Source of the DNA: Gammaproteobacteria bacterium
GTDB lineage: Bacteria > Pseudomonadota > Gammaproteobacteria > SZUA-21
Direction of reading: 5' to 3'
Assembly (NCBI GenBank): GCA_003233345.1
Contig: QILK01000116.1
Location: 1-43,475, forward strand
Length of the DNA stretch: 43,475 nucleotides
Part shown: positions 10,608 through 19,551 of the stretch, piece by piece
How positions within the stretch are numbered: position 1 is the stretch's first letter
Layout: every line of letters begins with the position of its first letter
Position numbers and translations under genes: made by a program
Notes under the pieces: generated by a model
What the model was told of the DNA's origin: nothing
Seen by the model: only the letters and a program-made list of their open reading frames with translations
Database searches by the model: none

Positions 10608-11523
10608 ATGATGCTATTTAACTCTATATTGGATGCAGTGGGTAATACACCCATAGTTCATTTGACAAAGCTATCCAGTAAGCTGGGTAGTGATATATAC
10701 ATAAAGTTGGAGCAGTTAAATCCTGGTGGAAGCCACAAGGTAAGAATCGCTTTGAATATTATTCTCGAAGCTGAAAAAAAAGGAATTCTGACACGCGGTT
10801 CCAATCAGGTTGTGATAGCGCCGACGGGGGGGAAATACCGGCATCGGATTGGCAATGTGTGCCGCCGTGTTGGGCTATAGGCTTATACTTGTTATTCCCG
10901 GTAATTATAGTAAGGAAAAGCAAAAGCTGCTTAAGCTTTATAGCGCGGAAATCATTTTGTCCGATTACCGGAAAGGAAACAACTCCCACGGAGATCTCGC
11001 CACCGAGATGGCTATCTTGAACCCTGATTATGTGTTATTGGATCAACAAAGCGATCCTGCGAATCCACAGGCTCACAGGCAGTCAACTGCCATAGAAATT
11101 CTAAATAGCCTAGGCCACATTCAAATAGACTACTTTGTCGGCGGCATTGGTACCGGTGGACATATAACCGGTATTGGCGAAGTGCTAAAGTCGAAAAATG
11201 CTGACTTGCAGGTCATTGGTGTTCAACCAGAAGGATGCGATCTGCTATCAAACAAATTTGTCATTCATGATATTCAAGGTTTAGCCGTGGGCTTGATTCC
11301 AGATAACCTCAATGTCGATTTAATTAATCGAATGATATCTGTCGATTATGACAGGGCAAAAAATATGATGATTACCATCATGCGCCATGAAGGTATCAGC
11401 ATTGGTATTTCCTCCGCTGCCAATATTGTAGCGGCCTCTGATCTAGCGCAAGAAGTGGATAATGGCGTGAATATCCTAACCATCGCGTATGATTCAGCAG
11501 AATCGTACCTGGACTTATTTTAG
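10608..11523 (+). CDS. CysM/CysK-family PLP-dependent synthase; interrupted by one apparent frameshift in a G7/A3 run at 10826-10835
   Basis: ORFs 10608-10880 and 10849-11523. DAVGNTPIVHLTKLSSKLGSDIYIKLEQLNPGGSHKVRIALNII; removing one base restores APTGGNTGIGLAMCAAVLGYRLILVIP; GGIGTGGHITGIGEVLK; GISIGISSAANIVAA. Confidence 0.85.
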
Positions 11524-11559
11524 ATTTTAATATCGAATCATCGGTTTAAAGGAAAAATT

Positions 11560-12594
11560 ATGAGTATCAATCATCAAGTGAGGGCTACCGAAAATAACCT
11601 AGCGAATCTTGACGCTCTCAAAAACCGTATATCGGCAAAAGCCAGATCGGTCATCTGTACAATAGCTAATACTGAAGAGTTAGCGTGTCTAAAAAGTGAG
11701 TTTGATGTAGAAAATAACTGGGATAATACGATAGATTTCCTGGCTCAGGATGTATTAGCCTTTGTTGAGAAAGATCCAGCGTCACGCAACGATCCAGAAC
11801 TGGTTTTAAATACCTATATCTCTTTTGATGCCGTTTTACACTATCGCTTGGCTCGCTATATACTGAGTGCCCAAAGGTTAACGGAGAACATCGCGTTTAA
11901 GCTGGCGATGGCATTGTCTAATCGAGCAAAATCCATTACCGGTATTGATATTCACCCATCAGCAAAAATTGGAAAAAATTTCATATTAGATCATGGCTAC
12001 GGTACCGTCATCGGAGAAACTTGTGAAATAGGTGATAATTGTTACATCCTTGCTGGTGTCGTACTTGGCAGTCTTTGTATCGCTAACAATCCTAGCAGTA
12101 AACGTCATCCAACCATTGGCGACAATGTTGAGATCGGTGGATCTGCAAGTGTGTTAGGAAATATTACCGTAGGTGATCATGTGTTTATAGCTCCCCATTG
12201 TGTTATTACCAGCGATGTACCATCGGACTCAAAAGTGTCTATTGTCAATCAGCTCCAGGTAAGCAAAACAAACCGGGTAACGGATAAGTCTTCTCGGCGA
12301 ATTCAAATATATGGCATCGTACCTATGCCCGATAAGTGTGTTATATACGGCATCGGGTTTTTCCAACCTGAGGTCCATATTGTTGATGACAGGTATCGAA
12401 TTCTGGAACAGTACACGTTGAATCTCAATTACTGGGATGCCAGTACCTTGATTATTGAGTTTACTAATTTTTCCTCTAACGGTGTGTCCAGGCATGGCAA
12501 GCTGCACCTTTATATTGTGGACAGCGAAGAGTCGATTATACTTTTGTCGCCTTTTATAAGCAGAGGTTATATGAATCAAAACAATAATCCGTGA
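11560..12594 (+). CDS. CysE-like serine O-acetyltransferase (left-handed beta-helix) with ~95-aa C-terminal extension
   Basis: GIDIHPSAKIGKNFILDHGYGTVIGETCEIGDNCYILAGVVLGS...SSKRHPTIGDNVEIGGSASVLGNITVGDHVFIAPHCVI; catalytic His contexts DHG and KRHPT retained; from about residue 248 a region not resembling CysE. Confidence 0.85.
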   Translation: MSINHQVRATENNLANLDALKNRISAKARSVICTIANTEELACLKSEFDVENNWDNTIDFLAQDVLAFVEKDPASRNDPELVLNTYISFDAVLHYRLARYILSAQRLTENIAFKLAMALSNRAKSITGIDIHPSAKIGKNFILDHGYGTVIGETCEIGDNCYILAGVVLGSLCIANNPSSKRHPTIGDNVEIGGSASVLGNITVGDHVFIAPHCVITSDVPSDSKVSIVNQLQVSKTNRVTDKSSRRIQIYGIVPMPDKCVIYGIGFFQPEVHIVDDRYRILEQYTLNLNYWDASTLIIEFTNFSSNGVSRHGKLHLYIVDSEESIILLSPFISRGYMNQNNNP

Positions 12595-12645
12595 AAAAGA
12601 GCTTAAATAAAAAGCATACAGAAAATTTGTTTCAGGAGTCAAGAT

Positions 12646-13353
12646 ATGACGGTTAATTTGTACGAAAATGATGCTTACCTCAAAGACTGTTCCGCCGAAA
12701 TAACCAGCATTACGGACCACGGGATTGTTCTCGATCAGAGTGTATTTTACTGCACGGGTGGCGGTCAGCCAGGTGATTCGGGCATATTAAAAATACGTGG
12801 TGATAGTGTAAAAATAACTAATACGATAAGGGATAAAGAGAGTGGCGAGGTGATCCATATGCTAGAAAAAAATACGCCAGGCAGTCTTGAAGTGGGTATG
12901 CAGGTTCACGTTGAAATCGATTGGGATCGTCGTTACCAGCATATGAAAATGCACAGTTGTCTGCATCTACTCTGTTCCCTGATTGATGCTGCTGTAACAG
13001 GCTGTTCAATTAGCAATGAAAAGGGCAGGCTTGATTTCGATTTGCCGGAACAGTCCATCGACAAGGCTGACATTACGGCCAAATTAAACAAGCTCATCAA
13101 GGAAAACCATGATGTGGGTGTTTATTGGATAAGCGATGAGGACCTAGACAAGAATCCAGAATTGGTTCGCACCATGTCTGTAAAACCACCTGCTGGCAAT
13201 GGGCGTGTGAGAATAATAGATATTAAAAATACCGACATTCAGCCCTGTGGTGGAACCCATGTTGCGAAAACCGGTGAAATCGGGTTTGTGAAGGTCGTAA
13301 AAGTGCAGAAAAAAAGTAAGCATAACCGCAGGGTGGCTATCGCGTTTGCTTAA
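12646..13353 (+). CDS. AlaX-like alanyl-tRNA editing domain protein
   Basis: FYCTGGGQPGDSG; Zn-site motifs HMKMHSCLHLL (HxxxH) and CGGTHVAKTGEIG (CxxxH). Confidence 0.87.
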   Translation: MTVNLYENDAYLKDCSAEITSITDHGIVLDQSVFYCTGGGQPGDSGILKIRGDSVKITNTIRDKESGEVIHMLEKNTPGSLEVGMQVHVEIDWDRRYQHMKMHSCLHLLCSLIDAAVTGCSISNEKGRLDFDLPEQSIDKADITAKLNKLIKENHDVGVYWISDEDLDKNPELVRTMSVKPPAGNGRVRIIDIKNTDIQPCGGTHVAKTGEIGFVKVVKVQKKSKHNRRVAIAFA

Positions 13354-13426
13354 TTGTATATCCGAATGTATTGAATTTATAGGCAGCTCAGTCAGGACTG
13401 CTAACTAAAAATCAGGAAGGGGTCGT

Positions 13427-16375
13427 ATGAACACCATAGATACGCAAAAAACGGTTAAACATAATACCAGTCTTGACCAGGGAAATGGGGGATCAAGTCA
13501 TATCCAAATGCCAAATGATGGTCTATGGCTATCTAGTAATACTGCGACGTCAAACGGTTATATACAGTATGTATATAAAATCGACGGCTTCCTGAATGCT
13601 GCCGCTTTTAAAACCGCTGTTCACGACGTACAAAAAAATATTGCATCTATTATAGTAGAAGGCGAAGAACATGCGGGTCAAGTCGTGGAAATTATAACGG
13701 AGCACCCGGTATTTTCCACAGATGATTTATCCCTCGATGCCTTTCGTTCCCATATCGTGAATCGTATCAAAAAATATGGCAACAAACGCACTGAGTCCAT
13801 AGTGATAGTCGATATATATAGCCAATCAGAAGATATCACGTTAATGTCACTGATGTTCCATAGCGGTTTTTTCGATAAAAACACCATAAATAATTTTATT
13901 TCTCAAATATCCAGTGCGTACGAGGCCGTTTGTCAACACTCAGAATATATACCAAAATCCATTAGTATTCTGGTGAAAAATGCTAGCATCGACGTATATA
14001 GTGGTCCATTTTGGGTTAACTTGAAGGAAACTGTTTCCCAGGAAATTAATTTTCCAAAGAAAAAAAATCGACCCGAAACCAGAAGCTATTCTTATAGTCG
14101 TGTTGAGTTTGAATTGTCTCCATTCGTTACTGACGCTTTAACTAAATTAAGTAATAATATGGACGCTTCACTAGAGGCAATATTATTTTCTATTCAGCAA
14201 ATACTAATATTTAGATACACTGGCGCTGAAAATTTTATTATAAGCGTGCCTTGCCTCTCGTTCCCGGACCGCAATATAGAGAATGCGGTTATTGGAAATT
14301 CAACAGATTATTTACCTGTAATAATTGAAATTAATGGAGATAAAACAATATCTGACGTGGTGGACAATACTAGGCAGAGTATCGCCTCGGTACAGGTACC
14401 AGGCAGGTTTTGCCTACAGGATTTTTTTGTCTCGATGGAACTGGGTATTGAAGAAGGTTACGATAGATTTTCAAAAATTGCTTACTCTCTAAATACGAAA
14501 TATGCGGATGCATTGCGAATAACTGACTGCAATGTGGAAAGAATGGGATTTCCTTTGGTTTTCGCCGGAGCTCCCGAATTATTATTTGAATTCATAAAAA
14601 CAGGTCACACCATCAAAGGGGTCATTAACTATCAAACAGAACTTTACGAAGACACCGCGATCAGTTTAATGGCGTCTCATTATGCTAACCTGATTGATAG
14701 TGTAATGAACTCGATGGATGTAAGTATATCTTCATTAAATATGCTAACCACGGTAGAAACCCACCAGCAGGTAGATACCTGGAATAATACCGTCACCAAT
14801 TATCCACGTGAAATATGTATTCAGAAGTTGTTTGAAGCTCAGGCAGATCAAACGCCGCATAGTACTGCCGTTAAATCTGAGAACGAAGTGCTCAACTATA
14901 GGGATCTGAATCACCGAGCAAACCAATTGGCAGGTTATTTGAGAGAGCAGGGAGTCACTACTGGTACTTTCGTAGCGGTATATTTAAACCGATCCGTCGA
15001 GATGGTCGTCAGTATGCTGGCTATTTTAAAAGCCGGTGGTGCATATGTTCCACTAGAGCCTTCTTACCCGTCGGAGCGGATAGCCTATATGCTTGCTGAT
15101 ACCAATGCGCCTTTGATGATAACAGTCACTTCAATGAAAGATCAACTACCCTCTATACAGGCCCGGTTGATTTGTCTCGATGATGTGATTGACGACATTG
15201 CGGGTTTCGACACGGGTAACATGGATATCGTTAGTACAAATACTGACTTAGCTTATGTGATATACACTTCTGGTTCTACCGGGTTACCGAAAGGAATTAA
15301 GGTGCCGCATCTTGGTGTTACGCGACTGGTTAAAAATACAAATTATGTATCGATTGGTAATGACGATATCGTCATGCAATTTTCACCAGTTACTTTTGAT
15401 GCATCGGTTTTTGAAATATGGGCGCCGCTACTGAATGGAGCAGTTCTGATGTTGCCACCGCCTGGTAAGCTGGCGCTGGATGAGTTGGCTAGTCTGTTTT
15501 TGAAGGAGGAAATATCAACCGTTTTACTCATCGCACCGTTATTTCACGCGATGGTTGAAAAATATTTTGATTCTTTGAAGGGTATAAACAATCTTTTTGC
15601 AGTTGGTGATGTATTGTCTGTAGAACATGTAAAAAAAGCAATAGACGGTTTACCAAAAACAACGCGCTTGATTAATGGTTATGGACCTTCAGAAAACACT
15701 ACTTTTACTACCTGTCATTTGATTACCGAAGCGGATATATTGAGGAATTCGATACCGATAGGCAAGCCAATAGCCAATACGACCACCTATATTTTGGATC
15801 CACAATTAAATTTATTGCCGGTAGGCGCAATAGGGGAACTGTATACAGGCGGTGATGGACTGGCTCATGGTTATCTTAATAGAGATGACCTTACCAAGAA
15901 CACCTTTGTGCCAAATCCGTTTTCGAAAGAACCTAATGCTAGAATGTACAAAACCGGCGACCTAGCGCGTTACCAGTCTGGTGGCACGATTGAATTTCTA
16001 GGTCGGATCGATCACCAGATTAAAATTAGGGGTATCAGAATAGAAATTGGTGAAATCGAAACCACTCTGTCCAAGCATGAGGCTTTAGGCGAAGTCATAG
16101 TAGTGGCTAGAGAAACAGACGATGGCGACAAGCTTCTGGTCGCTTATGCAGTAACAAATCAGTTATATGATGATGTTGATAATATAGCGGTATTTTCCTA
16201 CTTGAAAGATAAGCTACCGCCTCATCTATTGCCTGATGCTATAGTGATTTCAACTAAGTTTGTATTAACTCCAAATGGCAAAATTGATCGTAAGGTATTA
16301 CCTATGCCAGAGGACGGAGATTTTGTAAATAGACAGCGTTTTGTATACGGTGTTAAAGGAAAACTGGCACAATAG
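13427..16375 (+). CDS. NRPS protein with degenerate condensation-like domain plus adenylation domain; no PCP or TE domain seen
   Basis: 982 aa; A-domain motifs LAILKAGGAYVPLEPSYPSERI, YVIYTSGSTGLPKGI, FDASVFEIW, NGYGPSE, GELYTGGDGLAHGYLNR, YKTGDLARY, GRIDHQIKIRGIRIE, PNGKIDRK; C-domain-like N-terminus with HSGFFDK in place of HHxxxDG; protein ends about 25 aa after motif A10. Confidence 0.88.
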   Translation: MNTIDTQKTVKHNTSLDQGNGGSSHIQMPNDGLWLSSNTATSNGYIQYVYKIDGFLNAAAFKTAVHDVQKNIASIIVEGEEHAGQVVEIITEHPVFSTDDLSLDAFRSHIVNRIKKYGNKRTESIVIVDIYSQSEDITLMSLMFHSGFFDKNTINNFISQISSAYEAVCQHSEYIPKSISILVKNASIDVYSGPFWVNLKETVSQEINFPKKKNRPETRSYSYSRVEFELSPFVTDALTKLSNNMDASLEAILFSIQQILIFRYTGAENFIISVPCLSFPDRNIENAVIGNSTDYLPVIIEINGDKTISDVVDNTRQSIASVQVPGRFCLQDFFVSMELGIEEGYDRFSKIAYSLNTKYADALRITDCNVERMGFPLVFAGAPELLFEFIKTGHTIKGVINYQTELYEDTAISLMASHYANLIDSVMNSMDVSISSLNMLTTVETHQQVDTWNNTVTNYPREICIQKLFEAQADQTPHSTAVKSENEVLNYRDLNHRANQLAGYLREQGVTTGTFVAVYLNRSVEMVVSMLAILKAGGAYVPLEPSYPSERIAYMLADTNAPLMITVTSMKDQLPSIQARLICLDDVIDDIAGFDTGNMDIVSTNTDLAYVIYTSGSTGLPKGIKVPHLGVTRLVKNTNYVSIGNDDIVMQFSPVTFDASVFEIWAPLLNGAVLMLPPPGKLALDELASLFLKEEISTVLLIAPLFHAMVEKYFDSLKGINNLFAVGDVLSVEHVKKAIDGLPKTTRLINGYGPSENTTFTTCHLITEADILRNSIPIGKPIANTTTYILDPQLNLLPVGAIGELYTGGDGLAHGYLNRDDLTKNTFVPNPFSKEPNARMYKTGDLARYQSGGTIEFLGRIDHQIKIRGIRIEIGEIETTLSKHEALGEVIVVARETDDGDKLLVAYAVTNQLYDDVDNIAVFSYLKDKLPPHLLPDAIVISTKFVLTPNGKIDRKVLPMPEDGDFVNRQRFVYGVKGKLAQ

Positions 16376-16566
16376 CAGTGTTCCTGATTACGCTAAAACA
16401 ATAAAAAATTTGTTCTTCGTCGATAGAATTATAAGTGCAATAGGGCAAAAAGGACGATGGGATTAAAATCTAATCCCACCGTTGTTTGTTTTCCGGTCTT
16501 CTAATTTCGATGGTGTTTCTATTTCTAAAAAACGATACCTTTTCCTTAAATGACCGCTATAAATTA

Positions 16567-17094
16567 TCAAAACTTGCGAGTATAACGCAGATAAAAATCG
16601 GTATCGACACGCGCTTGTAAACTATACGTGATTTGATCTATATCTTCGCGTCGTCTGATGCGCGCCTCAATTTTCTGTTTCTTATCGATAGTCCATTTAT
16701 AGCGTAGTTCTAATAAATTGGTGTTTTCGCGAAAGTCCGGTGACATTAAATAACCTGCTCCTGCGCGACCGACAACTAAACCAACGCTATGCTTAGGCAT
16801 AAAATTGATGAGATTAAAGGTAACTTGACCGGCAAATCCGTCAGTATCATTACCAGCACCAATTGATTTCGAAGCATCAGTAGGCGTATTTGGTGCGTAT
16901 CCTAGTTCTAGCCCAATTAAAAATTGAGTTTGTTTTTTACCAATTGGCCAAGCGCTGCCTTCATCCGAAAAATTTAGTGGTTTGCGTCGCACAGCGCTGG
17001 CGCCTTCGTCAGAATTATATTGTATAATGGTATGTGTATTCCAACCATTACTGCCTTTATAGAGTATAAGTAAAATAAAAGCCCTATTTCCCAA
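16567..17094 (-). pseudogene. C-terminal part of an outer-membrane beta-barrel-like protein, 5'-truncated at the IS91-like remnant
   Basis: Alternating beta-strand pattern ending in Phe (...YSLQARVDTDFYLRYTRKF); N-terminus (MGNRAFILLILYKG) is encoded by the adjacent repeat sequence. Confidence 0.5.
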
Positions 17095-17125
17095 TAGCCC
17101 AGGGTTATTGAACAGCCGACCAGCT
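17056..17125 (-). repeat. hairpin repeat copy A (3 copies in window), abutting the IS91-like remnant
   Basis: ataaaagccctatttcccaatagcccagggttattgaacagccgaccagctctctttt; compare 29084-29141 and 43200-43265. Confidence 0.65.
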
Positions 17126-17137
17126 CTCTTTTTTCTC

Positions 17138-17525
17138 TTATTCCGGTGAACCTAAGTTGAAGTGGTTTAGTCGAACAAGCTTAGCGGTGGCGGTGCTCGG
17201 GTAACGGTGAAAATTCTGCTGAACTGGTTTTTTCTTGTCTGTGCGTAAGTATTTTCTTGATAACCACCGGGTCTTCGATGCAGGCGATGACCTTAACTGG
17301 ACCGCCACATTTTCCGCATGTCTCAATGTCGATATCAAAAACCCACTTTAAGCGTTGTTCCCACGTTATTGCCATGGATGGCATGTATGCCGGTTTTGCA
17401 GGAGCAAAAACCGGTCATGGCCGCCCGAAGGTAGCGGGGATCTGATCTTGTGGTTCATCAGGCAATTTAACCTTTTTTCCACGCCGGCCGGGTGTCACCC
17501 ATGCACGATGTTTCTGGATTGAATC
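17138..17525 (-). mobile_element. degenerate C-terminal remnant of an IS91-family-like transposase
   Basis: KHRAWVTPGRRGKKVKLPDEPQDQIPATFGRP(*)...MAITWEQRLKWVFDIDIETCGKCGGPVKVIACIEDPVVIKKILTHRQEK; broken by stop/frameshift. Confidence 0.75.
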
Positions 17526-17709
17526 CTTAAAAGTCTGTTTTTAGCATAAAAATAGTCGGTCTAAAGCGGATATGGTGGTGGTTTTCTATCAATATCTTAT
17601 GAGTTTCATATGCTTATGTAGGTTCGACCCAAATGCGACCCGACTCTCTATTTATGAATCCGCCTCGATTATAAATGGGGGGTTACACTTTTAACAGGCG
17701 TTGTAGTGG

Positions 17710-19551
17710 TCAAATTTTTTTTAGATTCAAGAACTCTGTTAAACAGTAACCATATTCTTCCTCTAAGCTCAAGTCTGTTAAATCTAAATCACCGGCTTCA
17801 TCCAGTGACTTTAGTTCATCCATAATCTCTTTTTTTGTTTGTATAGCTCCGTCTTCAAGATCGAATTCTTCGATAACTGATTCAGGTATATCAGTAAATG
17901 TGTTACCTCTAAGAGAAAATAAAGAAAGCTCCTCCATTTCTGTAAGCCAGTCGGGTATATGGTCTATACGGTTAAATTCAATATTAAATTCTTCAAGACT
18001 TTCTAGCTGCTGTATCCATGTCGGTATTTCAGTCAGGTAGTTATTTTCAATATGAAAATCTTTGAGGTTTGTTAAGTTAGCGAGGGTGGATGGCAATGTT
18101 GTTAATTGATTATTAAAAATAACAAGCCACTCAAGATTAACGAGATTCCCCATGGATTTTGGTAATTCAGAAATATTATTGAGTCCAATATAGAGCGTAT
18201 CCAGTGAAGTTAAATTGCCAATCCATTCAGGGAGTGTGCTAATTTTATTCTGCATGACGGATAGTTCTTGAAGCGAATCAAGGTGCCCAATAAATTCTGG
18301 CAGTTCTTTGAATCGATTGGCAGTGAACTCTAGTTTTGTTAGTTTTTTTAGTGTGGATAGACTACTCGGAATAGAGTTAAGCTCATTACCCCCTAATGTT
18401 AGAGATTCCAGTTTAGTTAACTGGCTAATAGTCTTAGGTAATTGAGTGAGATTATTGCCTACTAAGCATAGGTCTTTGAGCTGAGTAAGTGCACCAATCC
18501 AATCCGGTAAAGTGGTGATTGCATTGTCAGTGAAATATAGACTTTTTAATTGGGTATAGTGTCTAATCCACCTTGGAAAGGCATCCATTTTACATTCACT
18601 AATTCGGAGTTTCTCTATTTGCGTCAGTGATTTGACAGATTCAGGTATGCGGTCGACTTCAATTCCCAAAAATTCTAGTCCGATCAGGTTACTCAGTTCT
18701 CCGCGTTCGATTGATTCACCCAAGGCTCCGAGTTCGCTTGCTCTGCCTATAGTAATTTTATCAGGTGAATCATCTTCTGCTTCCGTGGGGGTAGACGTTT
18801 TTGCAGTATCAATTTCTTCTTTTGTATCAGGTTGTTGTATTTTGATTCTGTGGTTTTCAATCTCGCCCGACTGCGCAGATTTTTGCAGGGCGTAAAGAAT
18901 AGATGCCTCTTCTTTATTTGCGATTTTTTGTAACAAGATATCGTCGTCGAGAATATATTTTTCGTCGTCGTCATCCTCGTCGTCGTAATCTTCATTGATT
19001 TCTATGCTATCTGTTAGAAGATTGTGATCTTGCCAAAAAAGGAGTAGTTCCTTGGTATAGAGTACAAATTTGCCATTTATAGCATAATCTTCGCGTCCTA
19101 GTGAGATCTCAATATCATCAGTATTTTTGACGTGAGTATAGTGATTAAAGTTAAGCATCGCCTGTGTCTTGAGGCGCAATATGTCCAGAATACCATCGTT
19201 GTAATGACCAACGGTAAAATTCTTAATGTATGCTGTATTGAGTAATACGCTCGAGCCACCAGCAATGAGATTGTTGGCTGTTGTATGACCTGCAACGCAA
19301 AGTGTTATGCCAATGTCTGAGTGATAATTTTGAATATCTCCGTTAACAGTCAAATTGTCTTCGATAATTAAGGCAGCGTAACCAGCTCCTAAATCGTCAA
19401 GATTCAGGTCGCCATCGATAGCAAGGTTTTTATAAATTCTGACTGGATAGTCATCGTAAAACTTGCTGATCCATCTGCCTGTGTATCCTGTGTAAACACT
19501 GATATCGACATCTTTAACTATTTCAGTACGATATTCACTTGTGTCGAGCAT
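17710..19551 (-). CDS. leucine-rich-repeat protein with N-terminal beta-helix/polymer-forming-like region and central acidic linker
   Basis: 613 aa; about ten ~23-aa LRRs (e.g. LTQLKDLCLVGNNLTQLPKTISQ, LTSLDTLYIGLNNISELPKSMGN); N-terminus VRIYKNLAIDGDLNLDD...LIIEDNLTVNGDIQN; acidic run NEDYDDEDDDDEKY. Confidence 0.8.
   Translation of the reverse strand: MLDTSEYRTEIVKDVDISVYTGYTGRWISKFYDDYPVRIYKNLAIDGDLNLDDLGAGYAALIIEDNLTVNGDIQNYHSDIGITLCVAGHTTANNLIAGGSSVLLNTAYIKNFTVGHYNDGILDILRLKTQAMLNFNHYTHVKNTDDIEISLGREDYAINGKFVLYTKELLLFWQDHNLLTDSIEINEDYDDEDDDDEKYILDDDILLQKIANKEEASILYALQKSAQSGEIENHRIKIQQPDTKEEIDTAKTSTPTEAEDDSPDKITIGRASELGALGESIERGELSNLIGLEFLGIEVDRIPESVKSLTQIEKLRISECKMDAFPRWIRHYTQLKSLYFTDNAITTLPDWIGALTQLKDLCLVGNNLTQLPKTISQLTKLESLTLGGNELNSIPSSLSTLKKLTKLEFTANRFKELPEFIGHLDSLQELSVMQNKISTLPEWIGNLTSLDTLYIGLNNISELPKSMGNLVNLEWLVIFNNQLTTLPSTLANLTNLKDFHIENNYLTEIPTWIQQLESLEEFNIEFNRIDHIPDWLTEMEELSLFSLRGNTFTDIPESVIEEFDLEDGAIQTKKEIMDELKSLDEAGDLDLTDLSLEEEYGYCLTEFLNLKKI

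Noticed and set aside
12229-12720. 163-aa antisense ORF over the cysE/alaX-like genes
   Set aside because: Fully antisense to two well-supported genes; composition looks like a shadow ORF.
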